Assembly (NCBI GenBank): GCA_963556255.1
Contig: OY744605.1
Span: 84,366,879-84,430,878 of the forward strand
Reading direction: 5' to 3'
DNA length: 64,000 nucleotides
From: Allolobophora icterica
Lineage: Eukaryota; Annelida; Clitellata; Crassiclitellata; Lumbricidae
Part shown: one piece after another, positions 7,301-15,606 of the stretch
How positions within the stretch are numbered: position 1 is the stretch's first letter
How the letters are laid out: every line of letters begins with the position of its first letter
Program-made: the position numbers and the translations under genes
The notes under the pieces: model-generated
Databases searched by the model: none
What the model was told of the DNA's origin: nothing
The model's input: only the letters and a program-made list of their open reading frames with translations

Positions 7301-9278
7301 GTGGAGCCTTAGAGAAAAACCTTCAGGCACGACTCATATTTCGCCATTCACTATGGTTTATGGAACTCTTCCTCGGGGTCCACTTAGTGTGTTGAAGGAA
7401 TCGTGGGCTGGCGAACGAAAAGTACCTCTTAACTTAGGTAAATCACCCGAAGAGTATCTCCAATCACTGAAGGAAAACCTCGAATTCGCGAAAGTTTATG
7501 CAGATTACTATAGTGATATAGAAACAAAGCGGTATGCAGATTATTATAACTTGCGTAGTACTGACAGAAAATACGAAGTTGGAGATAAAGTAGCAGTATT
7601 AGCACCAGATTTTGGTAGTTCTAAATTTTATAGTCGATGGCAAGGACCTGCTACCGTAGTCAAGGTTAAATCCCCATATTCTTATATAGTAGAAATAGAG
7701 GGAAAACAAAGACATTTACACGCAAATAAGATCAAGCGATACCATGAACGACTCGAACAAGCGATGATCAATAGCTGTTCAGTAATTGTTGATCAAGATG
7801 AAGAATTTGGTATAGTAGAGGTTGTAGATCAGGAAGAACGTGAACAAATAAGCCCGAGTAAGCGAATTGATCCTCTGATTATAGCGCATCTTTCGCAAGA
7901 GGAACAGAAGCAACTTTTTGAAGTTTTGGATCGGCACTCGGCAGTATTTGTGGATAAACCTGGGTATTGTCCAGTATTAGAACATGAAATTAAGATAACT
8001 CATGATTTCACTCCTAAGCGTTTAAGGGCATATAAAGTACCTGAGCTACTTAAACCTGAAGTACAACGCCAGATAGAAGAAATGTTGGCATTAGACATCA
8101 TTCGACCATCGAAAAGTGAAATGGCCAGTCCGATAGTTTGCGTTTTAAAGGGACCCAAAGGTCAAAATGGCGTTCGACTGGCAATTGATTATCGCCATGT
8201 TAACAAATATTCTCTAGGTGATTGTTACCCGACCCCAGACATTGCTGACATCTTACAAAAGGTGGGACGGGCAAAGTTTATTAGTGTTTTCGACGCGAAA
8301 TCGGGGTATTGGCAAATTCCAGTTCGGAAAGAACATCGATGGCTTACGGCATTCGTATGTGATGCAGGACTTTTTGAGTTCACAAGAATGCCGTTTGGAC
8401 TCAAGTCCGCTAGCAATACCTTTATTCGTGCTATGACCCAAGTTTTACATCCAGTGCGAAGTTTTACCGAACCATTCGTCGATGATATGGCAGTGGTTTC
8501 AATGAATTGGAATGACCATTTAGAACATCTAGAGAAATTCTTGCAAACTATTGAGGAAGCAGGACTCACTTTGAATTTAAGAAAATGTAATTTTGCACAA
8601 AACAAAATAAAGTTTGTTGGCCATATAGTAGGGTCAGGTTGTATTGAACCTGATCCAGGTAAGATCGCTACGATCAATGATATCCATCCTCCAACAACAA
8701 AGAAAGAAGTTAGAAAGGTTATGGGTTTTTTCAGTTACTTTCGAAATTTTATACCTGCTTTAGCTGAAAAAGCACGGGTAATAACTGATTTGACACGAGA
8801 TAACATACCTACGAAGGTGCCTTGGGAGCAAAAGCATCAAGAAGCACTAGATAAGTTAAAGGATGATCTCAGTAAAGCTACCCAGTTGCATACCATTGAT
8901 TTCACTAAGGAATTTGGTTTAAGTGTTGACGCAAGTGCCACCGCGGTCGGGTGTTGCTTGTTTCAGTGGACCGAAGAAGGTCAAGAAAAACCAATTGCTT
9001 TTGCTAGCCTTAAACTTACAGATACACAGATGCATTGGTCTACAATTGAGAGAGAGGCTTTCGCAGTAATTTGGGCACTTAAACGATTCAAGTCATGGAT
9101 ATTTTTATCAAGGATAATCATTTATTCAGATCATAATCCTTTGTCTTATCTCACAGATGCAAGCCCTAAGAGTGCGAAACTGACTCGTTGGGCGTTAGCA
9201 TTGCAAGAGTTTAACGTGGACTTTCGATATCGTCCTGGACGTCAGAACACGGTGGCTGATTTCCTCTCTCGGTTGTGA
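4374..9278 (+). CDS. Gag-Pol polyprotein, copy 1 (full length, 1634 aa)
   Basis: One frame encodes all retrotransposition proteins, with no frameshift or stop between Gag and Pol. Order by residue: a helical N-terminus (1-83); an extremely charged Glu/Lys/Arg tract (84-202); a capsid-like region (about 210-390); a CCHC zinc knuckle (451-464); an aspartic protease motif DSGA (552-555); an integrase zinc finger H775-H782-C809-C812; an integrase core D846, D911, E947 with the exact D-35-E spacing; a GPY/F-like module around W1089; reverse transcriptase with D1307 and an FVDD box (D1370, D1371); and RNase H with D1519, E1559/E1561 and D1586. All catalytic residues are present. Integrase lies before reverse transcriptase, as in Gmr1-like elements. 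The start codon follows TAAAAATGG and is conserved in all copies. There is no envelope gene before the next LTR. Confidence 0.93.
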   Translation: MEALTTEMQANIRKMSSERLRVYLMKAGRDEDDVMSWDRNQLMEEWAMEIGKEEEEFKGSPISPTGVDYELQKRRLEFEIRKYEEQREERKEKEEREREKEEREREERKEKEEREREERKEKEEREREERKEKEEREEKRREEEKKEQREKEEREREERKEKEEREEKRREEEKKERKEKEEREKKERKEKEERERKEKQEERNVRDSLASRTKRYSDALKNILWKFPSDPIEIPGFFDHLDGLFNVYEVDEDVRAKLLLAILSERAKALTMRLTEAQLHDYKFLKEFLLREFKISPSNLRARFWSLHKASDESFTIYSSKLRVALMYYLKSRKITDEFDKLVSLLVADRLKESLSKACLDYILAQEKEEWLSCEDIANAADIYVASHDGGNDLVCRSHPTPKYNNWTRGQPHVQVNNQTAQPKSPKPEIRGEAKIGARVSQEEAKVKGLCFLCHQKGHMARECQTKPSSKKVSTCIFGNPTEEVIDSCVEKVNVLHEIPEQVKQGNLLDNSKPIGLETAVRVYENSIDGLHERSYINVQIEDLPSQPALSDSGAEICCIDKKLIESLNLPVIKRINIIGFQGEGCKADVVYLQMKLANSMEGTTNIAPSLCVMFAAVPELNERVILTPHVVDLLRDSSQYVVMVAGVDRCVQINKGAEEDNLEVNIEKSNSNESLPSEVNEYSQEQLVDDSDNFLDVESTEFKSDEGVANNDTLLREQQNCHNLISCWQQARQNKNNFFIDNNLLYHKGEIMGHKVNQLCLPEDRIEVVLRVAHDAPCAGHMAFKATRARIKLNFWFPRMDERIREYCASCQICQLRTPVKVADRVPITPIPRADELCFNHLNMDCIGPMVVTGESNKSKPQYNYALVLVDKFSRWPMAYPLRSLNAKGVCEALLQVFTTFSIPRIISSDCGTNFTSRLTKEFLRRMGCSPRFNTPGHPEAAGLVERCNQSLKTMIFKLAQSDPRGWHQLLPFVLWSLREKPSGTTHISPFTMVYGTLPRGPLSVLKESWAGERKVPLNLGKSPEEYLQSLKENLEFAKVYADYYSDIETKRYADYYNLRSTDRKYEVGDKVAVLAPDFGSSKFYSRWQGPATVVKVKSPYSYIVEIEGKQRHLHANKIKRYHERLEQAMINSCSVIVDQDEEFGIVEVVDQEEREQISPSKRIDPLIIAHLSQEEQKQLFEVLDRHSAVFVDKPGYCPVLEHEIKITHDFTPKRLRAYKVPELLKPEVQRQIEEMLALDIIRPSKSEMASPIVCVLKGPKGQNGVRLAIDYRHVNKYSLGDCYPTPDIADILQKVGRAKFISVFDAKSGYWQIPVRKEHRWLTAFVCDAGLFEFTRMPFGLKSASNTFIRAMTQVLHPVRSFTEPFVDDMAVVSMNWNDHLEHLEKFLQTIEEAGLTLNLRKCNFAQNKIKFVGHIVGSGCIEPDPGKIATINDIHPPTTKKEVRKVMGFFSYFRNFIPALAEKARVITDLTRDNIPTKVPWEQKHQEALDKLKDDLSKATQLHTIDFTKEFGLSVDASATAVGCCLFQWTEEGQEKPIAFASLKLTDTQMHWSTIEREAFAVIWALKRFKSWIFLSRIIIYSDHNPLSYLTDASPKSAKLTRWALALQEFNVDFRYRPGRQNTVADFLSRL
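4623..4980 (+). repeat. Coding minisatellite for the E/K/R tract (copy 1)
   Basis: Purine-only units of about 30 bp (GGAACGGAAGGAGAAGGAAG-type) encode EERKEKEERER repeats in Gag. Tract length differs between copies: about 358 bp in copies 1, 6 and 8, 292 bp in 2, 3, 5 and 7, and 379 bp in 4. It always changes by whole codons. A long charged helix is the likely structure. Confidence 0.8.
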
Positions 9279-9472
9279 CTCGGATGGTGAAGGGGGGAAT
9301 GGCCCGACACACAAGGATCGAGCCCGCAAATTGTATAGATAAATTGACTAACTGATGTGTTTTGTTTTGTTTGTGTATGCTGTGTCGAGATGGAGTCTGG
9401 AGGCCCGGCTTGATCGTGATGACCCGTTCGGGATGGTGCTGAAGACGTGTCATCATCTGAGGGCGGAGGGAA

Positions 9473-9904
9473 TGTCGCGGTCTACGCGGGTGCATGCATC
9501 AAGGGAAGAAAACCGACGCGTCAACAAGCTTGTTTACAACGCACGGAAAATTCTGCAACAAGCTGTCAACATTAATTCGGTGCATGCAACAAGGATATAC
9601 GTGTTCAGTAGGACTTTCCAGAGAAAAGTACAGTGACGTCACAGAACGTTCTGGAATCCGGGAGAACTCTATATAAGATAGACCTGCTGTACATTAAGGG
9701 CCTTTTGACGAAGATTTGTAAACGTTGAAACATTGATCGTATAACGTTCAATCGAGACCAGCCAACCTGTGTGCTGTCTACGATTGTGATATTTGATAGA
9801 CGAGTTGACTTACTCTACACTTAATCGACTTTATTTTTAAATAAAGATCTTTTAATAGTTCCTTCGTTGGTTCGTCGTTGCGATCGAAGGAGTCGACCGC
9901 GACA
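9473..9904 (+). repeat. LTR 2 (shared by copies 1 and 2)
   Basis: This 432-bp LTR is preceded by the purine tract GAGGGCGGAGGGAA. Its private changes include TGTCGCGG at the start, CTGCAACAAGC and CCAGAGAAAAG. Promoter and polyadenylation motifs are kept. Confidence 0.92.
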
Positions 9905-9908
9905 TTAT

Positions 9909-9926
9909 TGGTGGCAGCGGTGGGAT
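9909..9926 (+). other. Primer-binding site, copy 2 (tRNA-Leu AAG type)
   Basis: TGGTGGCAGCGGTGGGAT is complementary to the 3' end of a different leucine tRNA (TCCCACCGCTGCCA plus CCA). It differs from copy 1 at several positions while the flanks are the same. Confidence 0.65.
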
Positions 9927-10429
9927 CATCGGTGTTGGATCCGGTGAAGAAGACGCGAGCCGGCGGAGGAAGGAGTCAACCCGGAGGATCAAGAGACGGT
10001 CTGTTCCAGACAGCGAGCGGATCGAGACGCCTTTCTACCGTGGGAGACGGGTGAATCGGCATACGACAGTCGGACGGACGAAGTGCGTCGTTCGGCTGAG
10101 ACAGCAGAAGACAGCAGTCAACATACGGGTAAGATCCTAGGTGTTGTCGTGGCTGAGAAGGAGAAAAGAGAGTGGAGTTGCAGCCGAGTGGGAGGCAGCC
10201 ATTATTTCTCTTTCAATATCTGCTGATTATTTCTTTGAAATTTGATCCATTGTTGTGATCGAGGCCAGACTTGCGTGAGCTTGTATAGTTTTTGCGTACT
10301 TGGCGAGTGTACTTCTTTGGATACTGAATAGTTGCACTTTGGGTTGTGGAATTTTCCTTTTGTGTGGCGGGTTGCCGCGTGGTGTCTGTTTTTTTTTTGT
10401 TAATTGTTGTTGACTGACTGTTTGTAAAA

Positions 10430-13400
10430 ATGGAAGCGTTGACAACAGAGATGCAAGCGAATATTCGCAAAATGTCGTCTGAGCGCCTTAGGGTGTATCT
10501 TATGGAGGCAGGAAGGGACGAAGATGATGTTATGTCATGGGATCGAAATCAATTAATGGAAGAATGGGCCATGGAGATTGGAAAAGAGGAAGAGGAATTT
10601 AAGGGTAGTCCAATATCTCCAACAGGAGTGGATTACGAGCTGCAGAAGCGCCGTCTGGAGTTCGAAATCCGTAAATATGAAGAACGGAAGGAGAAGGAAG
10701 AAAGGGAGGAAAAGAGGAGAGAGGAAGAAAAGAAAGAACAAAGGGAGAAGGAAAAAAGAGAAAGGGAGGAACGGAAGGAGAAGGAAGAAAGAGAAAGGGA
10801 GGAACGGAAGGAGAAGGAAGAAAGAGAGAGGGAGGAACGGAAGGAGAAGGAAGAAAGGGAGGAAAAGAGGAGAGAGGAAGAAAAGAAGGAACGGAAAGAG
10901 AAAGAAGAAAGAGAAAAGAAGGAACGGAAAGAGAAAGAAGAAAGGGAGAGGAAGGAAAAGCAGGAAGAACGAAATGTTAGAGATTCTTTAGCAAGTCGTA
11001 CTAAGCGTTATAGTGATGCCCTCAAGAATATTCTTTGGAAATTTCCTTCCGACCCTATAGAAATTCCAGGTTTCTTTGATCACTTGGATGGTTTGTTTAA
11101 TGTGTATGAGGTGGATGAAGATGTTAGAGCAAAATTATTGCTAGCCATTTTAAGTGAAAGAGCTAAGGCATTAACCATGCGCCTTACTGAGGCACAGCTC
11201 CATGACTACAAATTCCTGAAGGAGTTTTTGCTAAGGGAGTTTAAGATAAGCCCTTCAAATCTTAGAGCCCGATTTTGGTCGTTGCACAAAGCATCGGACG
11301 AATCATTTACGATCTATTCATCCAAATTGCGTGTGGCTCTTATGTATTATTTGAAAAGTAGAAAGATAACTGATGAGTTTGATAAACTTGTAAGTTTATT
11401 GGTTGCGGATCGGCTTAAGGAGTCCTTGTCGAAGGCTTGTTTAGATTATATCTTGGCCCAAGAAAAAGAGGAGTGGTTGAGCTGTGAAGACATAGCTAAT
11501 GCGGCTGACATTTATGTAGCGTCGCATGATGGTGGGAATGACTTAGTATGCCGTAGTCATCCGACACCGAAGTATAACAATTGGACGAAAGGTCAACCAC
11601 ATGTTCAAGTCAATAACCAGACAGCTCAACCCAAGTCTCCCAAACCGGAAATAAGGGGTGAAGCCAAGATAGGTGCGAGGGTGTCTCAGGAGGAGGCCAA
11701 GGTAAAGGGTCTCTGTTTCCTATGTCATCAGAAGGGTCATAGGGCAAGGGAGTGCCAGACCAAACCAAGTTCTAAAAAGGTGAGTACTTGTATATTTGGG
11801 AACCCAACTGAAGAAGTGATCGACTCATGTGTTGAGAAGGTCAACGTGTTGCATGAGATACCTGAACAGGTAAAGCAAGGGAATTTATTGGATAATTCTA
11901 AACCAATAGGGTTGGAAACTGCTGTAAGGGTATACGAGAATAGTATTGATGGATTACACGAGAGGTCGTATATCAATGTACAGATTGAAGATCTCCCTTC
12001 TCAGCCAGCATTATCTGATTCAGGAGCAGAAATTTGTTGTATTGATAAGAAATTAATTGAGTCATTAAACTTACCCGTGATTAAACGGATTAATATAATT
12101 GGTTTTCAGGGAGAAGGATGTAAGGCAGATGTAGTATACCTACAAATGAAATTAGCTAATTCAATGGAAGGAACGACGAACATTGCGCCATCTTTGTGCG
12201 TCATGTTCGCTGCAGTCCCTGAACTAAATGAACGGGTTATTTTGACACCCCATGTTGTGGACCTATTAAGGGATAGTTCGCAATATGTAGTGATGGTAGC
12301 TGGCGTAGATCGATGTGTACAAATAAATAAAGGGGCAGAAGAAGATAACTTAGAAGTTAATATCGAGAAAAGTAACAGCAACGAATCCTTGCCGTCAGAA
12401 GTGAATGAATATTCTCAGGAGCAACTAGTTGATGATTCAGATAATTTTTTTGATGTTGAGTCAACAGAGTTCAAGTCTGATGAGGGAGTAGCGAATAATG
12501 ATACTTTATTGCGTGAGCAACAGAATTGTCACAATCTTATATCTTGCTGGCAACAAGCGAGACAGAATAAAAATAATTTCTTTATAGATAATAACCTCCT
12601 GTACCACAAAGGGGAAATTATGGGACATAAGGTTAATCAATTATGTTTACCGGAAGATAGAATCGAGGTTGTCTTGCGAGTAGCACACGATGCCCCGTGT
12701 GCTGGGCACATGGCTTTTAAGGCAACGAGAGCCAGGATCAAATTAAACTTTTGGTTTCCAAGAATGGATGAGAGGATTCGCGAATATTGTGCGTCTTGTC
12801 AAATTTGTCAACTAAGAACTCCAGTTAAAGTGGCTGATCGAGTCCCGATCACTCCTATTCCGAGGGCGGATGAACTCTGTTTTAACCATCTAAATATGGA
12901 TTGTATTGGCCCTATGGTAGTGACTGGAGAATCCAACAAATCGAAACCCCAGTACAATTATGCTTTGGTTCTGGTGGACAAATTTTCTCGTTGGCCGATG
13001 GCGTATCCTCTTAGATCGCTGAATGCAAAGGGAGTTTGTGAAGCTCTGTTGCAAGTTTTTACAACTTTTTCTATTCCAAGGATCATCAGTTCTGATTGTG
13101 GTACCAACTTTACCAGTCGTTTGACGAAAGAATTCTTGCGGCGAATGGGTTGTAGTCCCAGATTTAATACCCCTGGACATCCTGAGGCAGCTGGATTGGT
13201 TGAAAGATGCAACCAAAGCTTGAAAACCATGATCTTTAAGCTTGCTCAATCTGATCCTCGTGGATGGCACCAATTGTTACCGTTTGTTCTGTGGAGCCTT
13301 AGAGAAAAACCTTCAGGCACGACTCATATTTCGCCATTCACTATGGTTTATGGAACTCTTCCTCGGGATCCACTTAGTGTGTTGAAGGAATCGTGGGCTG

Positions 13401-14455
13401 GCGAACGAAAAGTACCTCTTAACTTAGGTAAATCACCCGAAGAGTATCTCCAATCACTGAAGGAAAACCTCGAATTCGCGAAAGTTTATGCAGATTACTA
13501 TAGTGATATAGAAACCAAGCGGTATGCAGATTATTATAACTTGCGTAGTACTGACAGAAAATACGAAGTTGGAGATAAAGTAGCAGTATTAGCACCAGAT
13601 TTTGGTAGTTCTAAATTTTATAGTCGATGGCAAGGACCTGCTACCGTAGTCAAGGTTAAATCCCCATATTCTTATATAGTAGAAATAGAGGGAAAACAAA
13701 GACATTTACACGCAAATAAGATCAAGCGATACCATGAACGACTCGAACAAGCGATGATCAATAGCTGTTCAGTAATTGTTGATCAAGATGAAGAATTTGG
13801 TATAGTAGGGTCAGGTTGTATTGAACCTGATCCAGGTAAGATCGCTACGATCAATGATATCCATCCTCCAACAACAAAGAAGGACGTTAGAAAGGTTATG
13901 GGTTTTTTCAGTTACTTTCGAAATTTTATACCTGCTTTAGCTGGAAAAGCACGGATAATAACTGATTTGACACGAGATAACATACCTACGAAGGTGCCTT
14001 GGGAGCAAAAGCATCAAGAAGCACTAGATAAGTTAAAGGATGATCTCAGTAAAGCTACACAGTTGCATACCATTGATTTCACTAAGGAATTTGGTTTAAG
14101 TGTTGACGCAAGTGCCACCGCGGTCGGGTGTTGCTTGTTTCAGTGGACCGAAGAAGGTCAAGAAAAACCAATTGCTTTTGCTAGCCTTAAACTTGCAGAT
14201 ACACAGATGCATTGGTCTACAATTGAGAGAGAGGCTTTCGCAGTAATTTGGGCACTTAAACGATTCAAGTCATGGATATTCTTATCAAAGATAATCATTT
14301 ATTCAGATCATAATCCTTTGTCTTATCTCACAGATGCAAGCCCTAAGAGTGCGAAACTGACTCGTTGGGCGTTAGCATTGCAAGAGTTTAACGTGGACTT
14401 TCGATATCGTCCTGGACGTCAGAACACGGTGGCTGATTTCCTCTCTCGGTTGTGA
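10430..14455 (+). CDS. Gag-PR-IN-RNase H polyprotein lacking RT, copy 2 (1341 aa)
   Basis: The frame matches copy 1 from the N-terminus through integrase and GPY/F, then jumps at TATAGTAG (13801-13808, about residue 1125) to the segment just after reverse transcriptase and continues through RNase H. The 813 bp removed correspond to 7811-8623 of copy 1, taking out the whole reverse transcriptase including the FVDD box, in frame. The knuckle reads GHRAREC instead of GHMAREC. Private changes include PRDPL for PRGPL and GKARIIT. All protease, integrase and RNase H residues remain. It cannot supply reverse transcriptase. Mobilisation would need a full copy. Confidence 0.9.
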   Translation: MEALTTEMQANIRKMSSERLRVYLMEAGRDEDDVMSWDRNQLMEEWAMEIGKEEEEFKGSPISPTGVDYELQKRRLEFEIRKYEERKEKEEREEKRREEEKKEQREKEKREREERKEKEEREREERKEKEEREREERKEKEEREEKRREEEKKERKEKEEREKKERKEKEERERKEKQEERNVRDSLASRTKRYSDALKNILWKFPSDPIEIPGFFDHLDGLFNVYEVDEDVRAKLLLAILSERAKALTMRLTEAQLHDYKFLKEFLLREFKISPSNLRARFWSLHKASDESFTIYSSKLRVALMYYLKSRKITDEFDKLVSLLVADRLKESLSKACLDYILAQEKEEWLSCEDIANAADIYVASHDGGNDLVCRSHPTPKYNNWTKGQPHVQVNNQTAQPKSPKPEIRGEAKIGARVSQEEAKVKGLCFLCHQKGHRARECQTKPSSKKVSTCIFGNPTEEVIDSCVEKVNVLHEIPEQVKQGNLLDNSKPIGLETAVRVYENSIDGLHERSYINVQIEDLPSQPALSDSGAEICCIDKKLIESLNLPVIKRINIIGFQGEGCKADVVYLQMKLANSMEGTTNIAPSLCVMFAAVPELNERVILTPHVVDLLRDSSQYVVMVAGVDRCVQINKGAEEDNLEVNIEKSNSNESLPSEVNEYSQEQLVDDSDNFFDVESTEFKSDEGVANNDTLLREQQNCHNLISCWQQARQNKNNFFIDNNLLYHKGEIMGHKVNQLCLPEDRIEVVLRVAHDAPCAGHMAFKATRARIKLNFWFPRMDERIREYCASCQICQLRTPVKVADRVPITPIPRADELCFNHLNMDCIGPMVVTGESNKSKPQYNYALVLVDKFSRWPMAYPLRSLNAKGVCEALLQVFTTFSIPRIISSDCGTNFTSRLTKEFLRRMGCSPRFNTPGHPEAAGLVERCNQSLKTMIFKLAQSDPRGWHQLLPFVLWSLREKPSGTTHISPFTMVYGTLPRDPLSVLKESWAGERKVPLNLGKSPEEYLQSLKENLEFAKVYADYYSDIETKRYADYYNLRSTDRKYEVGDKVAVLAPDFGSSKFYSRWQGPATVVKVKSPYSYIVEIEGKQRHLHANKIKRYHERLEQAMINSCSVIVDQDEEFGIVGSGCIEPDPGKIATINDIHPPTTKKDVRKVMGFFSYFRNFIPALAGKARIITDLTRDNIPTKVPWEQKHQEALDKLKDDLSKATQLHTIDFTKEFGLSVDASATAVGCCLFQWTEEGQEKPIAFASLKLADTQMHWSTIEREAFAVIWALKRFKSWIFLSKIIIYSDHNPLSYLTDASPKSAKLTRWALALQEFNVDFRYRPGRQNTVADFLSRL
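13801..13808 (+). other. RT-deletion junction, copy 2
   Basis: A single TATAGTAG remains where the full copies have two (7811-7818 and 8624-8631 in copy 1). The same junction occurs at 25049-25056, 36271-36278 and 47505-47512. Confidence 0.85.
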
Positions 14456-14650
14456 CTCGGATGGTGAAGGGGGGAAATGGCCCGACACACAAGGATCGAG
14501 CCCGCAAATTGTATAAATAAATTGACTAACTGGTGTGTTTTGTTTTGTTTGTATATGCTGTGTCGAGATGGAGTCTGGAGGCCCGGCTTGATCGTGATGA
14601 CCCGTTCGGGATGGTGCTGAAGACGTGTCATCATCTGAGGGCGGAGGGAA

Positions 14651-15082
14651 TGTCGTGGTCTACGCGGGTGCATGCATCAAGGGAAGAAAACCGACGCGTC
14701 AACAAGCTTGTTTACAACGCACGGAAAATTCTGCAGCAAGCTGTCAACATTAATTCGGTGCATGCAACAAGGATATACGTGTTCAGTAGGACTTTCCAGG
14801 GAAAAGTACAGTGACGTCACAGAACGTTCTGGAATCCGGGAGAACTCTATATAAGATAGACCTGATGTACATTAAGGGCCTTTTGACGAAGATTTGTAAA
14901 CGTTGAAACATTGATCGTATAACGTTCAATCGAGACCAGCCAACCTGTGTGCTGTCTACGATTGTGATATTTGATAGACGAGTTGACTTACTCTACACTT
15001 AATCGACTTTATTTTTAAATAAAGATCTTTTAATAGTTCCTTCGTTGGTTCGTCGTTGCGATCGAAGGAGTCGACCGCGACA
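14651..15082 (+). repeat. LTR 3 (shared by copies 2 and 3)
   Basis: This 432-bp LTR has CCTGATGTACATTAAGGG, where LTRs 1, 2 and 9 have CCTGCTGTAC. All promoter motifs are intact. Confidence 0.92.
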
Positions 15083-15086
15083 TTAT

Positions 15087-15104
15087 TGGTGTCAGAAGCG
15101 GGAT
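15087..15104 (+). other. Primer-binding site, copy 3 (third version)
   Basis: TGGTGTCAGAAGCGGGAT has one base change from the copy 1 version (GTGGG to GCGGG). It still resembles a tRNA-Leu 3' complement. Confidence 0.55.
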
Positions 15105-15606
15105 CATCGGTGTTGGATCCGGTGAAGAAGACGCGAGCCGGCGGAGGAAGGAGTCAACCCGGAGGATCAAGAGACGGTCTGTTCCAGACAGCGAGCGGAT
15201 CGAGACGCCTTTCTACCGTGGGAGACGGGTGAATCGGCATACGACAGTCGGACGGACGAAGTGCGTCGTTCGGCTGAGACAGCAGAAGACAGCAGTCAAC
15301 ATACGGGTAAGATCCTAGGTGTTGTCGTGGCTGAGAAGGAGAAAAGAGAGTGGAGTTGCAGCCGAGTGGGAGGCAGCCATTATTTCTCTTTCAATATCTG
15401 CTGATTATTTCTTTGAAATTTGATCCATTGTTGTGATCGAGGCCAGACTTGCGTGAGCTTGTATAGTTTTTGCGTACTTGGCGAGTGTACTTCTTTGGAT
15501 ACTGCATAGTTGCACTTTGGGTTGTGGAATTTTCCTTTTGTGTGGCGGGTTTGCCGCGTGGTGTCTGTTTTTTTTGTTGATTGTTGTTGACTGACTGTTT
15601 GTAAAA

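Noticed and set aside
8225..8677. 150-codon minus-strand frame opposite reverse transcriptase, and similar frames opposite integrase
   Set aside because: Shadow of the conserved Gag-Pol frame. Present only where that frame is present, with no domain of its own.
4374..9278. Programmed frameshift between Gag and Pol
   Set aside because: The frame is continuous from Gag to RNase H in all copies.
9279..9495. Possible envelope or accessory gene between RNase H and the next LTR
   Set aside because: Only about 190 bp, mostly purine tract and untranslated sequence. The small frames run into the LTR and have no signal peptide or membrane segment.
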